From a virus: a DNA stretch of 22,744 nt. The stretch covers positions 1-22,744 of the IMG/VR virus record IMGVR_UViG_3300033064_002981; one strand, 5' to 3'. How positions within the stretch are numbered: the stretch's first letter is position 1; each line of letters opens with the position of its first letter. Below, one piece after another: positions 14,022 through 21,939 of this stretch. The notes below the pieces were generated by a model. That model was not told where the DNA came from. It saw only the letters and a list, made by a program, of their open reading frames with translations, and did not search any database. The position numbers and the translations under genes were made by a program.

Positions 14022-15821
14022 ATGGGAGTTACTCGTTATGGCCGCACATGGCCCGAGGGCGTGGATGCGCTGAACATCGAATTGTACTGTTTTCGCCATG
14101 ATCGGACCCTAGAGCAGGGAGGCCTCGGCAAGGCTGGACATTTCCGCAATATTGTCAACGTCCTCTGGCACCCAACCTCTCCGAAACCGTGGACGTGGCA
14201 TCCGTGGGCGGATCAAATGCTGGAGGGCGCTTGCCGCACGAACTATTTGGCTGTGGCGGGTTGTGCCTCTTCAGGGAAAACCGACTTTTTTGCGGTTTGG
14301 GCTATCGTCAACTACATCGCGGCCCCTCTCGAAACGATGGTGCTGGTGACCTCGACCACCCTTAAAGAATCCCGAAAACGGATCTGGGGCTCGATCCGGG
14401 AGTACTGGCAGGCTGTGCCGGGCCTCCCCGGCAAATTGGTGGACTCGGTCGGTCAGATTCGTTTTGAGGACGGCAGCGGGGAGTCTCTCTCGGACAAGGC
14501 GGGGATCACCCTCGTTGCCGCCGAACGGTCCAAGGAAAAACAGGCCATCGGCAAGCTGATCGGCCTCAAACAGAAGCGGGTCTTCCTCATTGCCGACGAG
14601 TTGCCCGAGTTGTCCGAGGCCATCCTCCAAGCGGCCTATTCGAACCTTTCAGCCAACCCCTACTTTCAGCTCGTGGGCCTCGGCAACCCCAACTCCTACT
14701 ACGACGCGTTCGGGTTGCTAGCACAGCCCAAGGGCGGTTGGGCAACGGTCACCGTTAATGACGAGGAGTGGCAAACCGAACGTGGAGTCTGCATCCACTT
14801 AGACGGAACCAAAAGCCCGAACATTCTTGCAGGCCGGACCATCTATCCGTGGATGATTACGGAGGACAAACTTGAAGACGCCCGCCAGAAATTCGGCGAG
14901 AAGTCCGTGGCTTACTGGCGCATGTTCCGTGGGTTTTGGTGCCCCAGCGGTTCGGAGGATTCCATTTACGCAGAGGCCGACATTGTTAAAACACAAGCCG
15001 ACGCGCCCCCTCTTTGGCTGGCTCCCCCCACCCCGATCGCAGCTTTAGACCCCGCATTCACCAACGGGGGGGATCGAAGCATCCTGTATTTCGGCTATGT
15101 CGGGACCGACGCAAATACTAAGGTACGTATCGTCTGTTTCGATCGTTTTGAACCTCTCTCCGAAGATGTTTCCTCCAAGGAGCCCCGTGCTTACCAGATC
15201 GTTCGGCAGTTCCGGGCCCGCTGCGAGCAAGAGGGCGTGTCCCCCCGCAACGCCGCTTACGATGCGACCGGAGCGGGAAACCCGTTCGGGGACATCGTAG
15301 ACGCCTTGTGGAGCCGGGATGTTCTCCGTGTTCATTTTGGCGGTAGGGCAAGCAAGCTCCCAGTATCTCTGACGGACCGCACTTTGTCAGATGAACGATA
15401 TGCCAACAGAGTTACGGAGCTATGGTTTTCCGCGAAAGAGCTAATGCGGACGGGACAGGTGCGGGGTATTTGCAAGGAGCTAGCACGCGAAATGTGCGAG
15501 CGACGTTACATCACCGATAAGAGCGGCACTTTGCGTCTGCGAGTCGAACCCAAGTCGGAGATGAAAGAGCGAACAGGCAAGTCTCCCGACGTAGCTGACG
15601 CAGCTTTTATCATGCTCGATCTTGCCCGACAGCGGCACGGCATGGCGGCGGACCCCGTCGGCTACGGCAGTGATTTCGGAGGGCGACGGGCGGCAAAGCG
15701 CAAGATCATGGACAAGTTCAATCAGGTAGCAACCAGCCGTTCGGTGAACCTATCTACTGGGAAAGGACTTGCGTTTGACATTCTAGGGGGTATATGTTAC
15801 CTCACTAACTTCACGTTTTGA
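14022..15821 (+). CDS. terL: Terminase large subunit, 599 aa
   Basis: The DNA-packaging motor and nuclease that fills the procapsid through the portal. The ATPase domain has Walker A GCASSGKT (80-87), Walker B VFLIADEL (187-194) and a coupling-motif region GLGNPNS (219-225). The RNase H-like nuclease has ALDPAF (Asp343), AAYDATGAG (Asp414) and DVADAAFIMLDLARQRHG (Asp523/526 and the closing helix). Length is usual for the family. ATG 14022 is chosen; a TTG at 13989 falls within the promoter-like motif. No Shine-Dalgarno motif is visible. No small terminase gene precedes it. Its stop overlaps the portal start. Confidence 0.93.
   Translation: MGVTRYGRTWPEGVDALNIELYCFRHDRTLEQGGLGKAGHFRNIVNVLWHPTSPKPWTWHPWADQMLEGACRTNYLAVAGCASSGKTDFFAVWAIVNYIAAPLETMVLVTSTTLKESRKRIWGSIREYWQAVPGLPGKLVDSVGQIRFEDGSGESLSDKAGITLVAAERSKEKQAIGKLIGLKQKRVFLIADELPELSEAILQAAYSNLSANPYFQLVGLGNPNSYYDAFGLLAQPKGGWATVTVNDEEWQTERGVCIHLDGTKSPNILAGRTIYPWMITEDKLEDARQKFGEKSVAYWRMFRGFWCPSGSEDSIYAEADIVKTQADAPPLWLAPPTPIAALDPAFTNGGDRSILYFGYVGTDANTKVRIVCFDRFEPLSEDVSSKEPRAYQIVRQFRARCEQEGVSPRNAAYDATGAGNPFGDIVDALWSRDVLRVHFGGRASKLPVSLTDRTLSDERYANRVTELWFSAKELMRTGQVRGICKELAREMCERRYITDKSGTLRLRVEPKSEMKERTGKSPDVADAAFIMLDLARQRHGMAADPVGYGSDFGGRRAAKRKIMDKFNQVATSRSVNLSTGKGLAFDILGGICYLTNFTF
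15774..15801 (+). promoter_or_regulatory. Promoter-like motif TTTGAC-N11-TATATGTTACC before portal
   Basis: TTTGAC (15774-15779), an 11-nt spacer and TATATGTTACC (15791-15801) repeat the motif found before terminase, although the spacers differ in sequence. It lies inside the last codons of the terminase gene, 16 nt before the portal start, so its conservation is not explained by the encoded residues, which differ in context from the other copy, a non-coding site. Confidence 0.5.
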
Positions 15822-18097
15822 GCGTTACCGTCTCCCATTCATCTGACCTACTTGTTCCCACTCTCAATGAGGAGGGGATTCCGCCGTGTAGTCGCGTAAA
15901 GGACGCCCACAGCTTGCGAGAAATTTACGTTCGCTTGCGCGAAGCCGACCGCCGCGCTTCCGAACATCGCTCTGAAGTGCAGGCTATGTTTGACGGCCAG
16001 CCCCCTTACGATGAAGTCGAACTGCGGGCAACAGGCCAAGCGTTCCGGTGCAACCTAAATTTCGACGAAGCATCTTCCATGCTAGAAGCCTCAGTCGGCC
16101 AATACGTGGACTTGCTAAACGCTGTCGAAAACTTAGTTACGCTCAAAACGACAATCGGGTCTGAAGCCCAACGCGCTGAGTGGGAGCCGATCATGGCGGA
16201 GGAGCTGACCAAGATGCTCCGGAGCTGGCCGGAATTTCATTACAACTATTTGCTGCTAGCTCATCATTTTATTGCTCACGGTGTGGGCATCGCCCTGTTT
16301 GAGGACGACGTAGACTGGCGCTGGAAAGTCATCGGGCTTGGAGATTTCCTCATGCCGCGCAAAACGCTTGCTTCCGAGCAGGAGCTGGAGGTCGCCGTTG
16401 CCCGCCGCTCGTTCCAAGCGCAACAACTTTTCCGGTACATCGAGGACGAAGAAACCGCGATCAAAGCGGGCTGGAACGTAGAGGCTACTCGCAAAGCCAT
16501 CATGGAAGCGCAGCCTAAGCACACAAGCAACGCTGGGTTTGGTGACTGGGAACAGTTTCAGACGGAGGTCAAGAACAACGACCTCTATCATAGTTACGCG
16601 ACCGCTTCAGAAGTGAAGGTCATCCACGGCTGGGTGCAGGAGTTTGACGGCTCTGTAAGTCATTATATCGCGTTAGAGGCTGACGAAGGCGACATCGACA
16701 ACGTATTTTTGTACCAATGCTCTTCCCGTTTTGAGTCTCCAAGCCACGCTTTTGTGGTGTTCCCCTACGGGATTGGCACCAATGGTTTTTTCCATAGCAT
16801 TCGAGGATTAGGGCACCGCATTTTCCCGCACATTCAAGTTTCTAACCGCCTCCGTAGTCAGCTCGTGGATGGGTCAATGCTAGCAAGCAGCTTGCTCATT
16901 GTGCCCCAAACCGAGGAGGCCCTCGACTCTTTGGCGTTCACTTACTACGGCCCCTATGCCGTGCTAAACCCCGGTTTCGACATTGCCGAGCGTTCAGTGC
17001 CGGACTTTTCCAAGAACGTCATGCCCGTTTTGAACGACATGGCGGACATCGTTTCCAAAAAAGTCGGGCAGTACAACGTCAGTGAAAATTTCGCTGGGAG
17101 CAAAGAGCGCACCCGCTTCGAGGTTCAAGCCCAGCTTTCAGCTCAGTCTAGGGTATCCACTGCTTCCCTGAATTTGTTTTACGAACCGTGGACGCGACTT
17201 CTTCGGTCAGTTGTAAGCCGAGTCATTCGCCGAGACTACAACGTGCTAGAATCGGGCGGTCGGGCTGTGATGGAGTTTCGCAAGCGCTGTCTTAAACGAG
17301 GGGTTCCTAGTGAAGCGATCCACGCGGTGGACGTCTCATCAGTCAAAGCTGTCCGAGCTATTGGCAACGGATCCGAGCAGATGAGAACGTTGGCCCTGAA
17401 CGAATTCACAGAGATGATGGGCTCGTTGGATGACGTGGGTCGTCAAAATCTTGTACGCGATCGAGTGGCTGCTCGCATTGGCTATGAGGCGGCAGACCGC
17501 TACGCGCCAAAACCGACTGAGGGCGGTCGCCCCCCAATCGACACGAGGTTTGCTGACCTAGAGAATGCCGTGATGCGCTCTGGCAGCGACATGATGATCC
17601 TCCCGACTGACAACCACATTGTTCACGCCCGCATCCACATCGCAGCCATGAGCGAAGTTGCCGATGCGGTGGATCAAGGTCAGGTACCTGTCGAACAAGT
17701 TATCGAATTCCTTTCCCGTTGTTTTTCTCATACCGAACCACACGTCGCGGAGGCCTCCAAAGAAAAACTCCTTGCCGAAGAATCCGCAGCGCTTCGAAAG
17801 GCCCTGCAAAACCTCGGGGAAATGGTTACTAACGGTTTGCGAAAAGTTCAAGCCGCGCAGCGTAAAGCTGCACAAGACGCTAGCCAAATGGACCCCGCTC
17901 AAGGTGCAGCTCCACAGGCGGCACCCCAGCAACCCCAGATTGATCCCAAACTGGAATCAAAAGTTGCGGAGCACCGCTTAAGACTGCAACTAATGCAAGA
18001 AGCGGCAGAAACTAAAATGGCTATTCGGATGGCCGAGGCTCGCCAAAAAATGTCACTCAAAGACGCCGAAACCGCCAGTAAAGTATCTAGTTTTTAA
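15818..18097 (+). CDS. Portal protein, 759 aa
   Basis: Forms the ring at one capsid vertex through which DNA passes. Recognisable features are MFDGQPPYD near residue 58, CNLNFDEASSMLEASVGQY (about 80-98), a long mixed alpha/beta body, and a C-terminal region from about 660 rich in Ala, Gln and charged residues (QAAPQQPQIDP, then MAIRMAEARQKMSLKDAETA), predicted as a coiled coil. Length exceeds the 450-550 aa common in siphoviruses and is closer to podovirus portals. The only plausible start is TTG 15818, which overlaps the terminase stop; no in-frame ATG occurs before MFDG. Calls rest on position after terminase and the N-terminal pattern. Confidence 0.85.
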   Translation: MSVTVSHSSDLLVPTLNEEGIPPCSRVKDAHSLREIYVRLREADRRASEHRSEVQAMFDGQPPYDEVELRATGQAFRCNLNFDEASSMLEASVGQYVDLLNAVENLVTLKTTIGSEAQRAEWEPIMAEELTKMLRSWPEFHYNYLLLAHHFIAHGVGIALFEDDVDWRWKVIGLGDFLMPRKTLASEQELEVAVARRSFQAQQLFRYIEDEETAIKAGWNVEATRKAIMEAQPKHTSNAGFGDWEQFQTEVKNNDLYHSYATASEVKVIHGWVQEFDGSVSHYIALEADEGDIDNVFLYQCSSRFESPSHAFVVFPYGIGTNGFFHSIRGLGHRIFPHIQVSNRLRSQLVDGSMLASSLLIVPQTEEALDSLAFTYYGPYAVLNPGFDIAERSVPDFSKNVMPVLNDMADIVSKKVGQYNVSENFAGSKERTRFEVQAQLSAQSRVSTASLNLFYEPWTRLLRSVVSRVIRRDYNVLESGGRAVMEFRKRCLKRGVPSEAIHAVDVSSVKAVRAIGNGSEQMRTLALNEFTEMMGSLDDVGRQNLVRDRVAARIGYEAADRYAPKPTEGGRPPIDTRFADLENAVMRSGSDMMILPTDNHIVHARIHIAAMSEVADAVDQGQVPVEQVIEFLSRCFSHTEPHVAEASKEKLLAEESAALRKALQNLGEMVTNGLRKVQAAQRKAAQDASQMDPAQGAAPQAAPQQPQIDPKLESKVAEHRLRLQLMQEAAETKMAIRMAEARQKMSLKDAETASKVSSF

Positions 18098-18100
18098 GTT

Positions 18101-18382
18101 ATGACTTTAGCAGAGTGGTACGCACACGAGGATCAAGTGCTTCTTTTTAGGCAATCCTTAAACACTGAGGTAATGCAAAGTGCCGTTGCCGTCCTACAAG
18201 AACACGGCTTACCAATCATGCGACCTGTTCCACATGGAACAGACCCGATCCAGCACGGGGCTTTGATCAACGCTCGTCGCGAGGGTTACTTTGAATGCCT
18301 CCGCAATTTTCAGGCCCTCGCCGTCACTCCGCTAAAGCCGGAAGCACACGAGCTTACCCCTTGGAAAAAGCCTACAACCTAG
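18101..18382 (+). CDS. Small head-module protein, 93 aa
   Basis: The ORF starts 3 nt after the portal stop and ends 9 nt before the scaffold-like gene, so it belongs to the head operon. The product is MTLAEWYAHEDQVLLFRQSL followed by VMQSAVAVLQEHGLPI and INARREGYFECLRNFQALA. The closing pattern, a Gly-Tyr-x-x-x-Leu-x-x-L helix, recurs in small unannotated proteins between portal and scaffold genes of podovirus-like phages. A head-assembly role is inferred from place only. Confidence 0.7.
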   Translation: MTLAEWYAHEDQVLLFRQSLNTEVMQSAVAVLQEHGLPIMRPVPHGTDPIQHGALINARREGYFECLRNFQALAVTPLKPEAHELTPWKKPTT

Positions 18383-18391
18383 TCAAATTTT

Positions 18392-19594
18392 ATGTCCACT
18401 GAAGCAAACGCAGCCGTGTCAGAAGTTCAGCCTACTGACGTCCAAACCACTCAAACCGCGCAGGATAGCTCGCCCAGCCTGCCAACAACGCCGGAGACCT
18501 CGAACGACAGTAGTTCCGCTTCGTGGCTAGATCATTTAGACGGGGTGTTTAACGAAGAGCCTGCTGAGTCTGATAAAGACGTTTCTGAATCTGACAAAGA
18601 CAGCACGGAAAAAGACACTAGTGCCGAAGCGGAACAAACCGAGCCGGACAAAGGCGAGGCAGACACCGATCCTAAAAACATGAGCGCGGAAGCCCGACGG
18701 GCTTTCAAAGAGTACCGGGTCAAAAACCGAGAGCTAAGCACGCAGCTCGAAGCCCTAAAGGGAGAGATTAAAAGTCTCAAGAGCACCCCCACGACCGCCG
18801 CCACAACAGAGACGCCGCAGCTCACTAAGCTGGAAGAGGAAAACAAAGCCTTAAAGTCTCAAGTTGAGGAGATGACCTCGGAGCTTTCGACCGTCGCCAT
18901 CGAATCTACGCCCCAATACAAAACAGACGTGATCAAGCCCTTGGTTGACACCCTTCGCAGCGTGAGCACGCTGTCGGAAAAGTATAGCGTGTCCAAGCGT
19001 CTGTTGGAGCGGGCTATCGAAGAAAGCGCGGAAACTGGAGGCCCGACAGAAGAGCTTACCGACGCGGCTTCCGCGATGAACTCGTTCGACCAGCAAGAAC
19101 TTCATCTTTTAGTGCGAGGTATGCGGGCGGTCATGGAAAAAAAGTCGTGGTACCGCGAGAATTCCAAAACCCTTTCTGAGCAGCAACGAAAAGAACACAG
19201 CGACAAGGCGGTAATTCAGGAAGAAGCCCGTCGTGAAGCTGTTCTCGCGGCAGCGGACAACGTTTGGGAGCGGCTTAGCGAGTTGCCCCCCATTAAAAGC
19301 ATGGCAGAGGCCGACCGCGTAAAAGCATACGAAACTGCTAAAGACGCCGTCCTAACACTGGAAAAAGCGCCCGAAGATTTGCGTAGCTATAGTGTCTTTG
19401 CTGCTGCGCTCTTCCCTAACGTCCTCAAGCAAGTGAAGGCGTCGCAGGCAAAAGTTCGCGAGCTGGAGTCCAGCCTTGCCAAGTACACCAAAGCAAAACC
19501 CAAGGCGGGTGCGGGCACTTCCGACGGCGGTGTGTCTCAAGCGCCAGAAGGGATGTCGTTCCTCGACGCCATCGAAGCAGGTGTGGGTGGGTAA
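18392..19594 (+). CDS. Scaffold-like capsid assembly protein, 400 aa
   Basis: Located between portal and major capsid genes. The first 100 residues are Ser/Thr/Glu-rich and likely disordered, with a short repeat ESDKD twice (about 64-76). A coiled coil follows (EYRVKNRELSTQLEALKGEI and LTKLEEENKALKSQVEEM, about 108-168), then a helical middle and a Lys/Gly-rich linker (KAKPKAGAGTSDGG) ending MSFLDAIEAGVGG. Acidic, helical, low-complexity composition with a short C-terminal capsid-binding-like tail is typical of scaffold proteins. No protease motif is seen. Confidence 0.75.
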   Translation: MSTEANAAVSEVQPTDVQTTQTAQDSSPSLPTTPETSNDSSSASWLDHLDGVFNEEPAESDKDVSESDKDSTEKDTSAEAEQTEPDKGEADTDPKNMSAEARRAFKEYRVKNRELSTQLEALKGEIKSLKSTPTTAATTETPQLTKLEEENKALKSQVEEMTSELSTVAIESTPQYKTDVIKPLVDTLRSVSTLSEKYSVSKRLLERAIEESAETGGPTEELTDAASAMNSFDQQELHLLVRGMRAVMEKKSWYRENSKTLSEQQRKEHSDKAVIQEEARREAVLAAADNVWERLSELPPIKSMAEADRVKAYETAKDAVLTLEKAPEDLRSYSVFAAALFPNVLKQVKASQAKVRELESSLAKYTKAKPKAGAGTSDGGVSQAPEGMSFLDAIEAGVGG

Positions 19595-19885
19595 TTAAGT
19601 AAGTAATAACGAACGTCACTGGGATAGAAATAGTGACAATAGTTAACTTACCGAAAGATTTATTTGACAACCCCGTTTGGTATGTGATGGTTGCATCATG
19701 CTAGCAGGAGCAGTAAATCCTGTGCGACCTCTGCGGAGTCGTAAAACTCGCTGACAGTTTCTACGAGCGTTTCCTTCTTTGTGAAGGTTTGTCGGTTTCG
19801 CTCACCCGACTGAATCTAACCCGCGTCTCCGACGCCGTGTGGCATTTGGGTGTACGCGGGTAACACAATCAACAAGGAGGTCTTT
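19595..19885 (+). promoter_or_regulatory. Structured leader of the major capsid gene
   Basis: This 291-nt gap has no convincing gene. It holds a promoter-like TTTGAC-N12-TATGTGATGG (19663-19690), a TGCTAGCA palindrome (19699-19706), small hairpins CCTTC/GAAGG (19773-19787) and GTCGG/CCGAC (19791-19810), and a perfect 8-bp stem ACCCGCGT/ACGCGGGT (19819-19861) that ends about 10 nt before the AAGGAGG ribosome site. An 18-codon ORF starts in the palindrome (19698-19754). The layout suggests strong, separately controlled capsid expression. Confidence 0.55.
19663..19690 (+). promoter_or_regulatory. Looser copy of the late promoter-like motif before capsid gene
   Basis: TTTGAC (19663-19668), 12-nt spacer, then TATGTGATGG. 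It matches the two copies before terminase and portal in the first box and roughly in the second (TATGTG for TATATG), with one extra spacer nucleotide. The sequence GGTATGTGATGGTTGC also resembles GGTATATGGGGGTTGC at 7355. Confidence 0.45.
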
Positions 19886-21109
19886 ATGCCTGCTAGCTTT
19901 AGTAACTATCAAATCAACAACATTCTGGAAGCCGAGGCCAATCGTATTGGTCCCGACATCCACCGCAAAGTGCTGGACACCAGCATTTGGCTCAAACTCA
20001 CCAAACAAGAAAGTTGGCCCGATGAAATGGGCGAAGAAATCTCCGTTTTGACTTACGGGCGGTCTTTGCCGTCTGTGTCGAGTAACGACGGTGACATCAC
20101 TTCGAAGTGGGCTAACGTGTCGTTTAACACGGTCGTCGCCGACCCAAGTAACTGCGTTCCGCAGGCTTCGGTCATCGAATTCAGTCATTACCTGCGGTCT
20201 TACAACCTTCAGCAAAACGCGCTGGAGAGTCCCCCGCTCTGTATCAATGATCTGCGTTATTCCTTCAAGCGTAAGGAACAGTTGAGCAACATCTTCGACA
20301 TTCTCACCGAGAACGTCGCTTATGGTTGGAAAGAGCGTTATCGCAACGAATACATGCGCGTCTCCGAAAATAAAGGTGTCGCAGCCCACGGGGGAGTCAC
20401 GTTTGCGAGCACAATGCCTGTTCCTGCCACTGCGGCGGGCGCAGCGGCCAACCTGACGCAGGCCATGCTGGATTCGGTTTACCTTCGTCTCGTTCGCGAC
20501 GGCGCTGGTATGAATCCGCTCGGTCGGGCAGACGGTCGCCCTGAGTTCGGCGTGATCCTCGGTTCCGAGGCTTCGATGAACCTCATTCGCGACAACAGCG
20601 GAGATGTCCGGTACGACTTCCGTTACAGCACTCGTGCTAACGAGTTGCTAGCACCGCTCGGCATTGATCGCAGCTATCGTGGTTTTTACCACATGGTTGA
20701 CGACTTTGCTCCAAGGTACAACTACGTGGCAGATTCAGACGCGGTTACCGCAGGTACCCAGCCCGCATGGGTTCGGGTGGCTCCTTACATCAAGGACGCT
20801 TCGCTTAATGCTCGCGGTTGGATTGTCAACCCGGCGTATGAAACCGCTGAGTACGAAGACGCCATTGTTTACCATCGCGACGTGTTTGTGAGCATGGTTC
20901 CGAAGCCCATTACGGCTCCGGGCGGCAACACCAAATTCGACGCAGTTGCCTATAAAGGTGACTTCAAATGGCTGAACATTCAGGATCGCGTTGTCAATCC
21001 GGATCGGACGATCGGATATTTCAGAGCTGTCCTGAGTAACGGCACCAAGCCGCTCAAACCTGAGTACGGCTACGTCATCCGCTTCAAGCGGAAGGGCACG
21101 AACGCCTAA
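19886..21109 (+). CDS. Major capsid protein, 407 aa
   Basis: Main shell protein, called from position after the scaffold-like gene, isolated strong expression signals and size. It begins MPASFSNYQINNILEAEANR and includes GRSLPSVSSNDGD, SHYLRSYNLQQNALESPPLC, FGVILGSEASMNLIRDNSG, PLGIDRSYRGFYHMVDDF and a beta-rich C-terminus VAYKGDFKWLNIQDRVVNPD, compatible with the HK97 fold. ATG 19886 is chosen because AAGGAGG lies 7 nt upstream, the best ribosome site of the right arm; an in-frame ATG at 19850 has none and lies in the leader stem. Confidence 0.85.
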   Translation: MPASFSNYQINNILEAEANRIGPDIHRKVLDTSIWLKLTKQESWPDEMGEEISVLTYGRSLPSVSSNDGDITSKWANVSFNTVVADPSNCVPQASVIEFSHYLRSYNLQQNALESPPLCINDLRYSFKRKEQLSNIFDILTENVAYGWKERYRNEYMRVSENKGVAAHGGVTFASTMPVPATAAGAAANLTQAMLDSVYLRLVRDGAGMNPLGRADGRPEFGVILGSEASMNLIRDNSGDVRYDFRYSTRANELLAPLGIDRSYRGFYHMVDDFAPRYNYVADSDAVTAGTQPAWVRVAPYIKDASLNARGWIVNPAYETAEYEDAIVYHRDVFVSMVPKPITAPGGNTKFDAVAYKGDFKWLNIQDRVVNPDRTIGYFRAVLSNGTKPLKPEYGYVIRFKRKGTNA

Positions 21110-21115
21110 TCACGG

Positions 21116-21165
21116 TTCGGTTTAAGGTGGGGGGTGGGCCTCGGCTCACTCCCCACCCAACCGAA
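21116..21165. terminator. Long hairpin behind capsid gene
   Basis: TTCGGTT (21116-21122) pairs with AACCGAA (21159-21165), and inside it GGTGGGGGGTGGGCC (21126-21140) pairs with GGCTCACTCCCCACC (21143-21157) with two G-U wobbles, giving a stem of about 22 bp with a tiny loop and a small bulge. No T run follows, so it may not be a classic intrinsic terminator; it could stabilise the capsid mRNA or reduce read-through. The next gene starts 9 nt later. Confidence 0.6.
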
Positions 21166-21174
21166 AATAAACAT

Positions 21175-21531
21175 ATGGCTACGACTAAAACAAAGGATTC
21201 GGCCATGCCCGGACTAGAAGACGCTATTGCGGCGGGTCAAGATGAGGCAACTCCTACGCCTGACGCTCCAAAAGGTTTGGAAATTCCGGTTCCTAACGGT
21301 TTCGAAGCTCCGGAGGACGGCCAGTCAGGTGCGTCTTTCGACGTGCTAGCAACTGTTAAAATGGAAGACGGAAAGCTCACCCTAGAAGCTATCGACGGAC
21401 TTCCTATAGTCGCGCAGGCCGAGACCGACGAAGACGAAGAGATGGAAGACGAAAGCGATATGGTCGGCGATGCTGAAGGCGACGGATTTATGGGCGCGAT
21501 CGAACGTAGTATGGCAGAGGCCCCCGTATGA
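21175..21531 (+). CDS. Acidic structural-module protein, 118 aa
   Basis: The start ATG 21175 lies just after the long hairpin and has no Shine-Dalgarno motif; an in-frame ATG at 21127 falls within the hairpin stem. The protein is Pro/Ala/Glu-rich and largely disordered in prediction, with a strongly acidic run (ETDEDEEMEDESDMVG) and a helical C-terminus GFMGAIERSMAE. Its N-terminal PGLEDAIAAG resembles the scaffold protein's C-terminal SFLDAIEAGV. It may bind the capsid or act as a head decoration or head-tail factor; function is unknown. Confidence 0.65.
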   Translation: MATTKTKDSAMPGLEDAIAAGQDEATPTPDAPKGLEIPVPNGFEAPEDGQSGASFDVLATVKMEDGKLTLEAIDGLPIVAQAETDEDEEMEDESDMVGDAEGDGFMGAIERSMAEAPV

Positions 21532-21749
21532 AACCGCCCGGTAACAGCGCTATGAACTTATCAGATCATTTTCCAACGCATGTTCAAACTGTTGAACGAG
21601 GTCTTTTCGGCATTTTTGCAACGTCAGCCGGAACCGTAGTTTCCTTCGTCCCCGAGATTGAGCTGTGGCTAAGGATCACTTCTCTAGTGGTCGGTATCGT
21701 GTTGGGCCTAGCTACACTCTACTCGATACTCTCGAAGCGTCGCCCGTAG
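21528..21749 (+). CDS. Small membrane protein, holin-like, 73 aa
   Basis: ATG 21528 overlaps the upstream stop as ATGA; ATG 21552 is an alternative. The sequence has an amphipathic start (SDHFPTHVQTVERG), a hydrophobic helix (LFGIFATSAGTVVSFV), a short polar turn, a second helix (ITSLVVGIVLGLATLYSIL) and a basic end SKRRP. Two spans with a positive tail fit small class II holins, which permeabilise the inner membrane at lysis. No endolysin lies within the window, so the call is tentative. Confidence 0.6.
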   Translation: MKPPGNSAMNLSDHFPTHVQTVERGLFGIFATSAGTVVSFVPEIELWLRITSLVVGIVLGLATLYSILSKRRP

Positions 21750-21762
21750 TTGTTCTTTAACA

Positions 21763-21939
21763 GTGCCAAAGTTGCGCCGTCAGGATTTCTTTTCTGAAGA
21801 AGATTCTCCGGAATGGATTGATCTGAACTCGCGCAATGAGGATCGCCGCGACAATGCGCGGCAATCCAAAAGCAAACAATTTTCCAAAAAACAGAAACAT
21901 CGCAGAGATAAACGCCAGTCACACTTTTACGACGAATGA
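21763..21939 (+). CDS. Highly charged small protein, 58 aa
   Basis: This ORF has a GTG start at 21763, 13 nt after the membrane protein, and its TGA overlaps the next ATG (ATGA), which is why it escapes ATG-based searches. It encodes MPKLRRQDFFSEEDSPEWID, then LNSRNEDRRDNARQSKSKQF and a very basic end KKQKHRRDKRQSHFYDE. Composition suggests a disordered nucleic-acid- or protein-binding peptide. It fills what would otherwise be an unexplained 186-nt gap. I do not recognise a family. Confidence 0.6.
   Translation: MPKLRRQDFFSEEDSPEWIDLNSRNEDRRDNARQSKSKQFSKKQKHRRDKRQSHFYDE

Noticed and set aside
13672-14099. Two minus-strand ORFs of 71 and 96 codons in the attachment region
   Set aside because: They contain GGMADTSDLK and GVVEWQTHRT, well-known false translations of a tRNA-Leu sequence, and the longer one runs through the terminase start.
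19698-19754. 18-codon ORF MLAGAVNPVRPLRSRKTR in the capsid leader
   Set aside because: No ribosome site and starts inside the repeated TGCTAGCA palindrome; may be a leader peptide but cannot be supported.
19802-20389. Minus-strand ORF of 195 codons opposite the capsid gene
   Set aside because: Antisense shadow of a gene with a clear ribosome site; composition does not look like a protein family.
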